Shown here piece after piece: positions 17,650 through 26,472 of a stretch of 50,139 nt of DNA. How positions within the stretch are numbered: the first letter of the stretch is position 1; each line of letters starts with the position of its first letter. This DNA comes from Thermodesulfobacterium thermophilum DSM 1276. GTDB taxonomy: Bacteria; Desulfobacterota; Thermodesulfobacteria; Thermodesulfobacteriales; Thermodesulfobacteriaceae. Below the pieces are notes generated by a model. That model saw only the letters and a program-made list of their open reading frames with translations. It did no database searches and had not been told where the DNA came from. The stretch covers positions 1 through 50,139 of the forward strand of contig NZ_ATXI01000014.1 of assembly GCF_000421605.1 (NCBI RefSeq). Direction: 5' to 3'. Made by a program: the position numbers and the translations under genes.

Positions 17650-18632
17650 TCTCTTTTTTACTAAAGAGATTTTTGGTGTTTTTGATAACCCTTTTTGGGA
17701 TTACTGTCATTAGTTTTTCAGTCATTCATTTAGCCCCAGGAGGCCCTTTAAGTCCTATTACTGACTTCAACCCTAAGATTACCCCAGAATATCGAGAAAG
17801 ATTGGTCAAAATGTACGGTCTTGACAAACCACTTTATGTTCAATACTGGGAATGGCTAAAAAAAGCTGCCAAGCTTGATTTTGGACGTTCTTTTTCCCCA
17901 GATCAAAGGCCGGTATGGGATAAAATCAAGGAAAGACTTCCGATTACCTTACTTTTAAACTTTCTTTCTTTAATTTTAATCTTTATGATCTCGATACCTT
18001 TAGGAGTTTTGGGAGCTGTAAAAGCTGGAAGTTGGGTTGATCGAATACTAACCATAGTAGTATTTGTGGGTTATGCTATGCCCAGTTTTTGGCTGGCTAT
18101 CATTCTTATGATGATTTTTGGGGTAAAACTTCAATGGCTTCCTATTTCGGGGCTACATTCCACTTTAGGTTATGAAGAAATGACGTTCTTTGAAAAATTA
18201 TGGGACTGGGCCAAACACCTGATTTGTCCCCTTTTTGTGGCCACCTTCGGAGGGATTGCGGGAATTTCAAGATATGTAAGAAATTCTATGATAGAAGTAC
18301 TAAAAGCCGACTATATTCTTTTCGCCAGGGCTAAAGGAATTTCAGAAAAAGAAGTAATCTATAAACATGCCCTAAGAAACGCCCTTTTACCCCTTATTAC
18401 CATCTTAGGTCTTTCTTTACCTGGGCTGGTAGGAGGGAGTGTTATCTTTGAAACCATTTTTGGTATACCTGGAGTAGGGCAGCTGATGTGGCAAGCGGTG
18501 ATGGCAAGGGATTATCCCGTGATTATGGCAAACCTTTTCCTGGTAGCTGTGCTTACTTTGATAGGGAACTTTTTAGCAGACATAGGATATGCTCTGGCAG
18601 ACCCAAGAATAAGGCTTGGAGATAAACATTAA
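17646..18632 (+). CDS. ABC transporter permease, DppB/OppB/AppB type
   Basis: 328 aa, about six membrane helices. The N-terminus (LLKRFLVFLITLFGITVISF...HLAPGGP) and the permease EAA loop (RYVRNSMIEVLKADYILFARAKG) identify the peptide/nickel permease family. It pairs with the DppC-type permease that follows 2 bases later. The substrate-binding protein and ATPases of the transporter are not in the window. Nickel (NikB) is possible given the hydrogenase elsewhere, but the APGGP motif and length fit oligopeptide permeases better. Starts within the tsaB stop codon. Confidence 0.88.
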   Translation: MISFLLKRFLVFLITLFGITVISFSVIHLAPGGPLSPITDFNPKITPEYRERLVKMYGLDKPLYVQYWEWLKKAAKLDFGRSFSPDQRPVWDKIKERLPITLLLNFLSLILIFMISIPLGVLGAVKAGSWVDRILTIVVFVGYAMPSFWLAIILMMIFGVKLQWLPISGLHSTLGYEEMTFFEKLWDWAKHLICPLFVATFGGIAGISRYVRNSMIEVLKADYILFARAKGISEKEVIYKHALRNALLPLITILGLSLPGLVGGSVIFETIFGIPGVGQLMWQAVMARDYPVIMANLFLVAVLTLIGNFLADIGYALADPRIRLGDKH

Positions 18633-18634
18633 TA

Positions 18635-19465
18635 ATGTCTTTAATAAAAGAGTTGTTAAAACATCGTTTAGGAACGGCTTCTTTAATAATCATTTTATTT
18701 TTAGCTATTTTGGCTGTTTTTGCTCCTTACATAGCCCCTTATGACCCTTTGGAAATAAACGTAGACAACATACTTCAACCACCTTCCTTAGCCCATCCCT
18801 TAGGAACTGACCTTTTAGGAAGAGACGTGTTGAGTCGGATGATCTATGCCTCTCGGATCTCACTTGAGGTAAGCTTGGTGGCAGTAGGATTATCTCTGAT
18901 GATAGGGGTGGTCTTAGGAGCTATAGCTGGCTACTTTGGAGGGTTGGTTGACCTGATTATTTGCAGGTTTATTGACATCATGCTTTGTTTCCCCACCATA
19001 TTTTTGGTTTTAGCTATGGTAGCTTATTTAGAACCATCTATCGTTACCATCATGGTGGTAATAGGTGCTACCAGCTGGATGGGATTAGCTCGTTTAGTAA
19101 GAGCTGAAATTTTATCCTTAAAAGAAAGAGACTTTGTGTTGATAGCTAAAACCTATGGGGCATCATCTTTAAGGATCTTATTTAAACATCTCATACCTAA
19201 TGCCCTACCACCTATTTTGGTCTCTGCTTCCTTAGGACTTGGACAAGCCATTTTGATAGAATCTGCCCTTTCCTTTCTTGGTATAGGGGTACAGCCTCCC
19301 ATCCCTTCCTGGGGGAATATGTTGATAGAAGGCAAAGAGACCTTAGAAGTAGCCTGGTGGCTTTCCTTTTATCCAGGAATGGCTATCTTGATAACAGTTC
19401 TTGCGTTTACCATACTCGGAGAAACTCTACAAGAAATCTTAAATCCTAAAAGGAAAGAAAGATGA
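18635..19465 (+). CDS. ABC transporter permease, DppC/OppC type
   Basis: 276 aa with about six helices. The N-terminal region has the family pattern APYDPLEI followed by HPLGTDLLGRDVLSR. The cytoplasmic loop RAEILSLKERDFVLIAKTYG contacts the ATPase. The C-terminal part includes ESALSFLGIGVQPPIPSWGNM. It would form a heterodimeric channel with the preceding permease. No terminator is obvious after its stop, which lies 17 bases from the 3' end of an oppositely oriented tRNA gene. Confidence 0.88.
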   Translation: MSLIKELLKHRLGTASLIIILFLAILAVFAPYIAPYDPLEINVDNILQPPSLAHPLGTDLLGRDVLSRMIYASRISLEVSLVAVGLSLMIGVVLGAIAGYFGGLVDLIICRFIDIMLCFPTIFLVLAMVAYLEPSIVTIMVVIGATSWMGLARLVRAEILSLKERDFVLIAKTYGASSLRILFKHLIPNALPPILVSASLGLGQAILIESALSFLGIGVQPPIPSWGNMLIEGKETLEVAWWLSFYPGMAILITVLAFTILGETLQEILNPKRKER

Positions 19466-19482
19466 AAAGAAAAGAACATAGA

Positions 19483-19569
19483 TGGTGCCGAGGGCGGGAC
19501 TCGAACCCGCACGGACCGACGTCCACTAGCCCCTCAAGCCAGCGCGTCTACCAATTCCGCCACCTCGGC
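19483..19569 (-). tRNA. tRNA-Leu (anticodon GAG)
   Basis: 87 bases with the CCA encoded (19483-19485 on the + strand reads TGG). The acceptor GCCGAGG pairs with CCTCGGC. The anticodon stem CTGGC/GCTAG encloses loop TTGAGGG, giving anticodon GAG. A long variable arm is present, as in all leucine tRNAs, and the T arm has GGTTCGAGTCC. Decodes CUC and CUU. Confidence 0.95.
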
Positions 19570-19581
19570 GTATTGAGTAAT

Positions 19582-19610
19582 AATATATTATCCTTTTTTT
19601 GGTTTGTCAA
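19582..19610 (-). promoter_or_regulatory. Promoter of tRNA-Leu
   Basis: On the minus strand there is a perfect TTGACA (19605-19610), a 17-base spacer and TATATT (19582-19587), about 12 bases upstream of the mature tRNA 5' end. This is one of the best sigma-70 promoters in the window. Confidence 0.75.
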
Positions 19611-19703
19611 GACGGATTAAACCCTTTGTTTAAGTAATTTTTTATATGATTTAATTTAACTCTTTAAAACTTATACTTTTAAAAAAGGTTAGGAGGACCT
19701 TTT

Positions 19704-20321
19704 ATGGAATTTTTAAAAGATTTTGTGCAATATTTTTTACTTTTTTTTGAAAAAAGTAGTTATTTAGGTGTATTTTTTTTGATGACCCTTGAGTCTACTT
19801 TAATTCCTATCCCAAGTGAAGTAATCATACCTCCTGCGGCTTACCTTGCCTATCAGGGCAAACTTTCTCTTTGGGGTGTGATCTTTTCTGGTACATTAGG
19901 GAGTTGGGCTGGAGCTCTTATCAATTATTTTTTAGCCCTTAAGTTTGGTCGCCCGATGTTTTTAAGGTTTATCAGACGATATGGTAAGTATATACTCCTA
20001 ACCGAATACTCCTTTCAAAAAATGGAAAGATTTTGGGATCAACACGGGCATATCAGTACCTTCATAGGAAGGCTTCTTCCAGGACTTAGACATGTCATTT
20101 CTATCCCAGCAGGGTTTGCTAGGATGGGACTTTTTCTGTTTTCTCTTTATACCCTTTTAGGTGCGTTACTTTGGTGTAGCTTCCTCGGGTTTTGTGGTTA
20201 TTTTTTTGGGAAAAACGAGGCCCTTTTAAAAACTTATTTAGAACGCGGCTCTATAGGAATAATAATCTTTTGTGGGGTGATTTTGGGACTTTATATCTGG
20301 TTCAAACTAAAAAGAAAATAG
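19704..20321 (+). CDS. DedA/SNARE-associated family membrane protein
   Basis: 205 aa inner-membrane protein with four to five hydrophobic stretches. Family motifs are ESTLIPIPSEVIIPPA (residues about 29-44) and FIGRLLPGLRHVISIPAGFARM (about 113-134), which form the re-entrant loops. DedA proteins act as undecaprenyl-phosphate or phospholipid scramblases/flippases in other bacteria; the substrate here is unknown. AGGAGG lies 7 bases before the ATG. It is a single gene, convergent with lolA with only 5 bases between stops. Confidence 0.88.
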   Translation: MEFLKDFVQYFLLFFEKSSYLGVFFLMTLESTLIPIPSEVIIPPAAYLAYQGKLSLWGVIFSGTLGSWAGALINYFLALKFGRPMFLRFIRRYGKYILLTEYSFQKMERFWDQHGHISTFIGRLLPGLRHVISIPAGFARMGLFLFSLYTLLGALLWCSFLGFCGYFFGKNEALLKTYLERGSIGIIIFCGVILGLYIWFKLKRK

Positions 20322-20326
20322 ACTTT

Positions 20327-20983
20327 TTAATTACTTTGAGCTTGAATAACTTTTACGTCTTTCGGAGGTGAAAACTGAAAAAGGCTGTCTTTAAGGGCTT
20401 TATTGTATTGTAGGTTGTTAAAAATTATCCTTAAAGTTTCTCCTGAAGCCATGTTTAAAATAACTTCTTTAACCTCTCCAGACTTAGGGTTTACCACCAG
20501 AGAAATCCTTCTTACCTTTTGGTCGTTGTTAGCAGGTAAAAAGTTTAGCTTCCAAAAATCGTTATCTAAGGTCTGAAAACTTTCAACCTTAAGGTCTGTC
20601 TTCACATTTCCTCTTCCGGTCATAAACCCCAGGGCTAATTTAGAGCCAAAGGTTGTACCTGAAGGATACACCAAGGCTTGTTTTTCTTCCGGATAGTAAA
20701 AGTATATACTTTTTCCAGAAGATATGATAAACAATTTTTGGGGCTTGTAGTATTCCCAACGAAATTTGCCAGGTTTTTTAATCCAGAGTCTACCTGAAGA
20801 CACTTCCTTATGTCCTTGAGAGATATAGGCTTCCTGGATAAATTCTGCTTCAAGCGTCTGTATTTTTTGGTAAAAATCTTGGATATAGTCTATAACCTCG
20901 TCTACAGTTTGGGCCTTAAGACTAAAGGGATTTACGAGGACCAATAACAGGGCGAGGACGAACACCATCGCTTGGGCCAACAA
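20327..20983 (-). CDS. lolA: Outer-membrane lipoprotein carrier protein LolA
   Basis: 218 aa periplasmic shuttle that carries lipoproteins from LolCDE to the outer membrane. A signal peptide is visible (hydrophobic VFVLALLLVLV, then a cut near LKAQT). The mature part has the LolA pattern LEAEFIQE, GRLWIKKPGKFRWEY and PEEKQALVY. Start choice: TTG at 20983 (or the adjacent TTG at 20980) is preceded at proper distance by GGAGGAGGAAGG; the ATG at 20968 is too far from it. The gene therefore overlaps the 3' end of ftsK by about 62 bases, an unusually long overlap. Its presence argues for a diderm cell. Confidence 0.87.
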   Translation of the reverse strand: MLAQAMVFVLALLLVLVNPFSLKAQTVDEVIDYIQDFYQKIQTLEAEFIQEAYISQGHKEVSSGRLWIKKPGKFRWEYYKPQKLFIISSGKSIYFYYPEEKQALVYPSGTTFGSKLALGFMTGRGNVKTDLKVESFQTLDNDFWKLNFLPANNDQKVRRISLVVNPKSGEVKEVILNMASGETLRIIFNNLQYNKALKDSLFQFSPPKDVKVIQAQSN

Positions 20984-23042
20984 TACCTTCCTCCTCCATC
21001 CGTTCTACCAACCTTGCAGCTCGGTTGTAACCTATCCTAAGCTTCCTTTGAAGCATCGATACAGAAATTTTACCATACTGATAGGCAATTTTCAAGGCAG
21101 CTTCATACAGTTTGTCATCTTCGTAATCGGTTTCCTCTTCAAAAGAAATAGGTTCTTCGTCTTCTATCTCCTCTAAGTTGGCTAAATACTCAGGTTCTCC
21201 GATAGATTTAAGGTAATCTACCAAAAGTTTCACCTCTTCTTCTGAGACATAAGGGCCATGGATCCTTTGTAGATAAGATGATCCAGGAGGCATAAAAAGC
21301 ATATCTCCTGCCCCTAAAAGCCTTTCTGCTCCCTGGGTATCAAGAATGGTCCTTGAGTCTACCTTAGAGGTAACCTGAAAGGAGATCCTGGCAGGAAAGT
21401 TAACCTTGATTAACCCGGTGATCACATCTACCGAAGGTCTTTGGGTGGCTACCAGTAGATGGATTCCTGCTGCCCTTGCCATCTGAGCCAGTCTGGTAAG
21501 TAAGGTTTCTACCTCTTTAGAAGATACCACCATAAGGTCTGCTAACTCGTCGATAATCATCACTAAATAAGGCAGTTTTTCGTCAAACTGTTCGTTATAA
21601 GACTCAAGGTTTCTTGCCCCTACCTCCTCAAAAAGGCTATACCGTCTTTCCATCTCTCCTACCAACCATCTTAAAGCCTTGGTAGCCATCTTAGGTTCTA
21701 ACACCACAGGGTGTAATAAGTAAGGAATGCCATCGTAAACGGAAAGTTCGATCCTTTTAGGATCAATCATCAAAAATCTTACCTCTTCCGGGGTTGCTTT
21801 ATAGATAAGGCTTAAAATTACGCTGTGTAAAAAGATGCTTTTTCCAGAACCGGTGCTTCCGGCTATCAAAAGATGAGGCATCTTTTTAAGGTCAGCTACC
21901 ACAGGAGCTCCTGAAATGTCCTTACCTAAGGCGATGGTAAGAGGAGACTTAGACCGGATAAAAGCTTCGCTCTGTAAAATGTCCTTAAGATATACCCACT
22001 CTCTTTTAGGGTTTGAAATTTCGATACCTATCACACTTTTACCTGGGATAGGGGCAACTATCCTTACACTTTTAGCAGAAAGCCCCAAGGCTAAGTCATC
22101 TACCAAGCTCTGGATTTTACTGATTTTAATACCGGGAGCTGGTCTAAACTCAAATACAGTAATCACTGGTCCTGGAGAAACACCTACTACCTCACCTTCT
22201 ATACCAAACTCTTTAAGTTTTGAGATCAACACCAAGACACGTTCTTTTAACTCCTCAGGCCTTACTCTGTAAGAAGAAAGGGGAGGATCCCTAAGTAAAT
22301 CTACAGGTGGTGGCAAGGTTTTTTCGAATTCCTTTATCTGTGTCTCTTCTTGAACCTTCTTTTTAGAAATCTTCTCTTTAGTATTATTTTTTGAGTTTAA
22401 AGGTTTAATTTCAAAAGGCAGAGGTTCCTCAACCGGTTGAGAAGATATCTTGGTTGAGGAAATCTTTTCAAATTTTCCTTCAAGTTTTTCTTCTGTTTTT
22501 TTTATGTCTTTTTTATAGCTAAATTTGGTTAAGATAGATTTGAAAGTTTTTGGATTAAAGCCTAACCCTACCAAAAAAGAAACAAAAAGAAAGACAAACA
22601 TTATCATCAAAAAAACAAAATCTCCTACCAAAAGTCTAAAATAACCATTTAATTCCCCTATAAAACCTCCGTTTAAAGGAAAACGTCCAAAAAGTAAAAG
22701 ATTTTGGGATTCTAAAAGGGTTAATGTATAGCCTACTAACATGCAAAGAGATAAAATCAGAAAAGAAAAACTAAACATTAACCTTTTGATAGAAACCCCC
22801 ATCAAATTTAAGAAAAAACTTAAAATAAAAAGAATAGGAATTAGCAAACTTACGATACCAAAGATAAAATAAAAAAGAGAAGCTATATACGCCCCTAAAA
22901 GGCCACCGAAATTGGTAACCTCAGGTGCTCCAGAAACACCTATACCTGGGTCATAAGGATTATAAGAATAGATAGAGATCAACAGAAAAATTGAAAAAAT
23001 AAAAAAGAAAAAATAACTGAAGAAAATTCGTTTATAGGCCAA
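20922..23042 (-). CDS. ftsK: DNA translocase FtsK/SpoIIIE
   Basis: 706 aa. Four membrane helices lie within residues 1-165, followed by a charged linker (about 170-250), then the RecA-like motor. Walker A is AGSTGSGKS; Walker B is LVMIIDELADLM. The C-terminal gamma winged-helix domain is present (LRIGYNRAARLVERMEEEGIVG), so the protein can read polar KOPS-like sequences. It pumps chromosomal DNA through the division septum. The start is TTG: the frame opens just after a TGA and no ATG occurs before the second membrane helix. The divergent neighbour is a GGDEF gene; lolA follows on the same strand. Confidence 0.93.
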   Translation of the reverse strand: MAYKRIFFSYFFFFIFSIFLLISIYSYNPYDPGIGVSGAPEVTNFGGLLGAYIASLFYFIFGIVSLLIPILFILSFFLNLMGVSIKRLMFSFSFLILSLCMLVGYTLTLLESQNLLLFGRFPLNGGFIGELNGYFRLLVGDFVFLMIMFVFLFVSFLVGLGFNPKTFKSILTKFSYKKDIKKTEEKLEGKFEKISSTKISSQPVEEPLPFEIKPLNSKNNTKEKISKKKVQEETQIKEFEKTLPPPVDLLRDPPLSSYRVRPEELKERVLVLISKLKEFGIEGEVVGVSPGPVITVFEFRPAPGIKISKIQSLVDDLALGLSAKSVRIVAPIPGKSVIGIEISNPKREWVYLKDILQSEAFIRSKSPLTIALGKDISGAPVVADLKKMPHLLIAGSTGSGKSIFLHSVILSLIYKATPEEVRFLMIDPKRIELSVYDGIPYLLHPVVLEPKMATKALRWLVGEMERRYSLFEEVGARNLESYNEQFDEKLPYLVMIIDELADLMVVSSKEVETLLTRLAQMARAAGIHLLVATQRPSVDVITGLIKVNFPARISFQVTSKVDSRTILDTQGAERLLGAGDMLFMPPGSSYLQRIHGPYVSEEEVKLLVDYLKSIGEPEYLANLEEIEDEEPISFEEETDYEDDKLYEAALKIAYQYGKISVSMLQRKLRIGYNRAARLVERMEEEGIVGPSDGVRPRPVIGPRKSL

Positions 23043-23080
23043 TTTTCACAATTCTGATTAAATTTTTTATAAATTCGAGC

Positions 23081-23109
23081 TTGACAAGTTTTAATAAAAA
23101 TTATACCAT
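23081..23109 (+). promoter_or_regulatory. Predicted promoter for the Cache-GGDEF gene
   Basis: Perfect TTGACA (23081-23086), a 17-base spacer, then TACCAT (23104-23109). The predicted start is about 40 bases upstream of the ATG at 23155, in the divergent gap with ftsK. Confidence 0.5.
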
Positions 23110-23154
23110 AATTTTCAATAAAAACTATAGTTTTATTTCTGTTGTTATTTGTTT

Positions 23155-24306
23155 ATGAAATATCGTCTGGCTGGATATATTACTCAAATGTTTTTAAATT
23201 CCAGAGCTAAGTTAATTTTATTTTTCACAGGATTATCCATATTTTTAGCTCTTTTAGTAGGTTGGATTTCAGCTCGTTGCACCTACCATCAGGTTTTAGA
23301 AGTAGCTACCTTGCATGTAAAGAAAGACCTAAACATGTTTGAAGTTTTATTAAACCTAAAATATCCTGGGGAATGGCAGGTATTAGATGGTAGGTTGTAT
23401 AAAGGGAAGGTTTTGATCAACGACAACTTTGAGATAGTAGACTTTTTTGAAAAAGCAACAGGAAACACCGCTACTGTGTTTCTAAACGATACAAGGGTCA
23501 CCACTACCATAAGAAATGAATTAGGTGCCCGTATCATAGGAACTAAGGTAAGTCCTCCTGTTGCACAAAGGGTTTTACAACAGGGAAAAGAGTATTATGG
23601 TATCGCAGACATATTAGGAGAAAAATACATCACTGCCTACAAACCTATAAAAGATCCCTCTGGTAAAATTATCGGGATTCTCTATACCGGTATCTCACTT
23701 AAAAAGTTTACCCCTATTCAACAAAAATTCTATCAAAATATAATTATTCCTTATATAGGCTTGGTACTTCTGTTTATCTTGAATGGATTTTTAATCTTTT
23801 TCTGGGCTTGGGCTGTTAATCTTTCTATCATAGACCCTCTTACTAAAGTTTACAACAGAAGATATATAATTCACAAGATCAAACAAGAAATTTTAAAAAA
23901 ACAAACTCAAAAGGATTACGAATTTTCTGCAATCCTTATAGATGTTGACGATTTCAAGAAGATAAATGACACCTACGGACACGCAGAAGGAGATAAAGTT
24001 TTAAAAGAATTGACTAAAATCATTAAGCAAAGAGTAAGAAATCAAGATATCCTTGGTAGATGGGGAGGTGAAGAGTTTATCCTTGTTTGTCCAGAGACTC
24101 CTTTAGAAAAAGCAAAAATATTAGCTGATCATCTAAGAAAGTTAATCGAAAAACATAACTTTGGTGAAAAAAAACTTAAGATTACCGCTTCCTTTGGGGT
24201 TACTTCTTGGAAAGACGAGGATACCTTAGATATCTTTTTAAACAGACTTGATAAAGCTTTATATCAGGGTAAAATCAAAGGTAAAAACCGTATTGTGATC
24301 TTTTAG
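23155..24306 (+). CDS. Membrane diguanylate cyclase with extracytoplasmic Cache sensor
   Basis: 383 aa from the ATG at 23155; a TTG two codons earlier is less likely. One membrane helix lies near residues 20-40, then a periplasmic single-Cache-like domain (about 45-190, with YKPIKDPSGKIIGILYTGI at its end), a second helix (about 195-220) and a GGDEF domain. The active site is GGEEF. An inhibitory RxxD site (RNQD) sits exactly five residues before it, so product inhibition by c-di-GMP is likely. The enzyme should make c-di-GMP from two GTP in response to an external small molecule, which cannot be predicted. No clear ribosome site. GAPOR-like gene follows 50 bases later. Confidence 0.85.
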   Translation: MKYRLAGYITQMFLNSRAKLILFFTGLSIFLALLVGWISARCTYHQVLEVATLHVKKDLNMFEVLLNLKYPGEWQVLDGRLYKGKVLINDNFEIVDFFEKATGNTATVFLNDTRVTTTIRNELGARIIGTKVSPPVAQRVLQQGKEYYGIADILGEKYITAYKPIKDPSGKIIGILYTGISLKKFTPIQQKFYQNIIIPYIGLVLLFILNGFLIFFWAWAVNLSIIDPLTKVYNRRYIIHKIKQEILKKQTQKDYEFSAILIDVDDFKKINDTYGHAEGDKVLKELTKIIKQRVRNQDILGRWGGEEFILVCPETPLEKAKILADHLRKLIEKHNFGEKKLKITASFGVTSWKDEDTLDIFLNRLDKALYQGKIKGKNRIVIF

Positions 24307-24356
24307 GTTTTATCTATACAAGTTCGTTTTACATCAACCGGTTAGAGGGTTTTAAA

Positions 24357-26306
24357 ATGCTTGAATATAAAGTCTTGTGGATAGATGTAAACCAAAAAAC
24401 TTGGGAAATCAAAAATTATCCGATCCCACCTTATTTAGGTCCTGTAGATATAGGAATACGAATACACTTAGAAGAAGTAGAAAGCTTTAAGGAAGAGGTT
24501 TTTTCTGGAGCCAACGTACTTTTTTTAGGGACTGGACCTTTTGCTGGAGGGAAAATTTTTGGTACCCACAGGTTGGTAGCGGTATTTAGGAGTCCAGAAA
24601 GTCTTGGATTACATGTATCAGAAATAGGAGGGGTGGGCTATAAGTTCATAAGGTCTGGAGTTAATGGATTTGCCATTTTTGGTAAAAGTCCTGAACCTGT
24701 CGTTATTTTTGTAGAGGGACGTACTGAAGGGATAAACCTAAGGTTTGAAACAATAGAAAAAGAAAAACTTGAAGAAATTTATGACAACTATCATGGATAT
24801 AAAGGAACTTATGCCCTCACCAAATATCTTTTAGACAATTACTCAGAATTTTTCGTTAAAAATAGAGCAAGGGCTGTAGTAGTTGGGGAAGGAGCTTTTT
24901 CTACTAAACTTGGGGCTTTGGTATCGATAGACGTAAACCCTGAGAAAAAAGATCTTATCCAAGGAAGCGAAGACTTTGCAGGAAGGGCAGGTCCAGGGTC
25001 AGTTTTAGCTCAAGCCCATGGGGTGGTTGGGCTGGTGGTAGGTGGAGAGGCCAGTCCCCAGGTTCCTGAGGTTTTCTCAGATGTTAAAAGATTTGCCAAG
25101 TTTTTTCAAGAAGTTACCTCCAGAGATTATACTTCAGCAGTAAACTCAGCTACCTTAAAGTATAGATTTGACCCTAAAATAGGAGCAGGAGGCACCTTTG
25201 GGTCTAACTATCCTTATTACAAAGAATGGTTGCCTACCTTTTGCTTTAACAGTATATACCTTAAAAGAGAGTTTCGAAAAAAATTAGCTGACCTTATCCT
25301 TTCTTATTATTGGAAACCCTTTAAAGAGCTTACCTTTGAACAAGCTAAAACCTGGAAAACCTGTGGAGAACCCTGTCCGGTAGCTTGTAAAAAGGTATGG
25401 AAAGGGAAAAAGGTAGACTACGAACCTTTTCAAGGGATTGGGCCTTTAATAGGAGTTTTTAACTTAGATTTAGCTTCAAAAATCGTAGACCTGATAGACC
25501 AAAAAGGGCTTGATGCTATAGAAGCAGGACATGTGGTGATGTTTTTACTTGAGGCTATACAAAAAGAACTTCTAACCTGCGAAGAAGTAGGAATTTCAGA
25601 GCCTCCTTGTTTGGATCCCTTTAAACTAAATCCTAAGGCCTGGGAAGTTAACGGGAAATTAGCTATCGAGATTATAGAAGGATTAGTTAGTAAGAAAAAC
25701 AAAATCTTATCGCTTATCGCAGAAAAAGGTCTAAGACAGGCGATTAACTACTTAGAAAATCTCTATGAAGACAGAATTACCTCAGTAGGTCTTTCTTTTA
25801 GGGATTTAGCCCTTTATCAACCTTATGGAGAAGATGGTTATATGACCCCTAATTTTTATTGGACCAAAGGATTCCTTATTCCTATTTTTATAACAGGTAA
25901 GTACTGGACAGATTACTGTTTAGCCTTTACTTCTCCTGAAGAGTTTGCTAAACAGGTCTATCAAAGAGCCATCAAAGAAATTGGCCTTTCCAACGCAGCT
26001 TTTTGCCGTTTCCACAGAGGTTGGGCCGAAAACCTCATTCCATCTCTTTACCAACAATTAGGAATATCTGAATATGAAGAAAAGATGAAAGAGGTTTATC
26101 GAAACATAGGAATCTATAGTCTTAAGGCTAAAGCTTTACCTCAACCGTTAGAAAGTGAAAAAGCCACAGATATATTCTGTACCTTAGCAGAAGAGTTAAG
26201 CCTTTCTAAATGGTACACTAAGTTTACTAAAAATAAAAAAAGAGCCTACTTAGAATGGTTTGAAAGGTTTTATCTTACCTATCTTTCTTTAGTAGGCATT
26301 TCCTAA
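24357..26306 (+). CDS. Tungsten-type oxidoreductase, glyceraldehyde-3-phosphate:ferredoxin oxidoreductase (GAPOR)-like
   Basis: 649 aa of the aldehyde:ferredoxin oxidoreductase family. It appears to belong to the GAPOR branch, which oxidises glyceraldehyde-3-phosphate to 3-phosphoglycerate and reduces ferredoxin, bypassing GAPDH and PGK. The cluster motif is TCGEPCPVACKK, that is C336-x3-C340-x3-C344. AOR and FOR have C-x2-C-x3-C, while the Pyrococcus enzyme, as I recall it, has this wider spacing and similar flanks. The fourth Cys is C550 in FCRFHRGW. Length also fits GAPOR (about 650) better than AOR (about 605). Other family-like blocks are GTFGSNYPYY, DYEPFQGIGPL and ITGKYWTDY. AGAGGG precedes the ATG. 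The substrate is inferred. Confidence 0.8.
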   Translation: MLEYKVLWIDVNQKTWEIKNYPIPPYLGPVDIGIRIHLEEVESFKEEVFSGANVLFLGTGPFAGGKIFGTHRLVAVFRSPESLGLHVSEIGGVGYKFIRSGVNGFAIFGKSPEPVVIFVEGRTEGINLRFETIEKEKLEEIYDNYHGYKGTYALTKYLLDNYSEFFVKNRARAVVVGEGAFSTKLGALVSIDVNPEKKDLIQGSEDFAGRAGPGSVLAQAHGVVGLVVGGEASPQVPEVFSDVKRFAKFFQEVTSRDYTSAVNSATLKYRFDPKIGAGGTFGSNYPYYKEWLPTFCFNSIYLKREFRKKLADLILSYYWKPFKELTFEQAKTWKTCGEPCPVACKKVWKGKKVDYEPFQGIGPLIGVFNLDLASKIVDLIDQKGLDAIEAGHVVMFLLEAIQKELLTCEEVGISEPPCLDPFKLNPKAWEVNGKLAIEIIEGLVSKKNKILSLIAEKGLRQAINYLENLYEDRITSVGLSFRDLALYQPYGEDGYMTPNFYWTKGFLIPIFITGKYWTDYCLAFTSPEEFAKQVYQRAIKEIGLSNAAFCRFHRGWAENLIPSLYQQLGISEYEEKMKEVYRNIGIYSLKAKALPQPLESEKATDIFCTLAEELSLSKWYTKFTKNKKRAYLEWFERFYLTYLSLVGIS

Positions 26307-26352
26307 AAACGTCAAAAAAGCAAGAAATCAAAAGAATTTTATCAAAAAATTT

Positions 26353-26382
26353 TTGTCAAATTTAAATTATTTAATCTATTAT
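26353..26382 (+). promoter_or_regulatory. Predicted promoter of the hydrogenase genes
   Basis: TTGTCA (26353-26358), an 18-base spacer and TATTAT (26377-26382). A second candidate is TTGACT at 26407-26412 with TAATCT at 26430-26435. Either would leave a leader before the ATG at 26473. I see no -24/-12 (sigma-54) promoter. Confidence 0.42.
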
Positions 26383-26472
26383 AAAAAAAAATCTGAAAAA
26401 CTAAAGTTGACTTTTTTCGCAAAAAACTGTAATCTTTTTTAATTAAAGATAATACAAACAGGAGGTATGCGT

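Noticed and set aside
17646-19465. Nickel transporter NikB/NikC serving the hydrogenase
   Set aside because: The permease motifs fit the peptide family at least as well, and no NikA/D/E is adjacent. Nickel is kept only as an alternative in the entry.
26307-26472. Sigma-54 promoter for the hydrogenase
   Set aside because: No GG/GC pair at -24/-12 spacing is visible. The sigma-70-like boxes are better supported.
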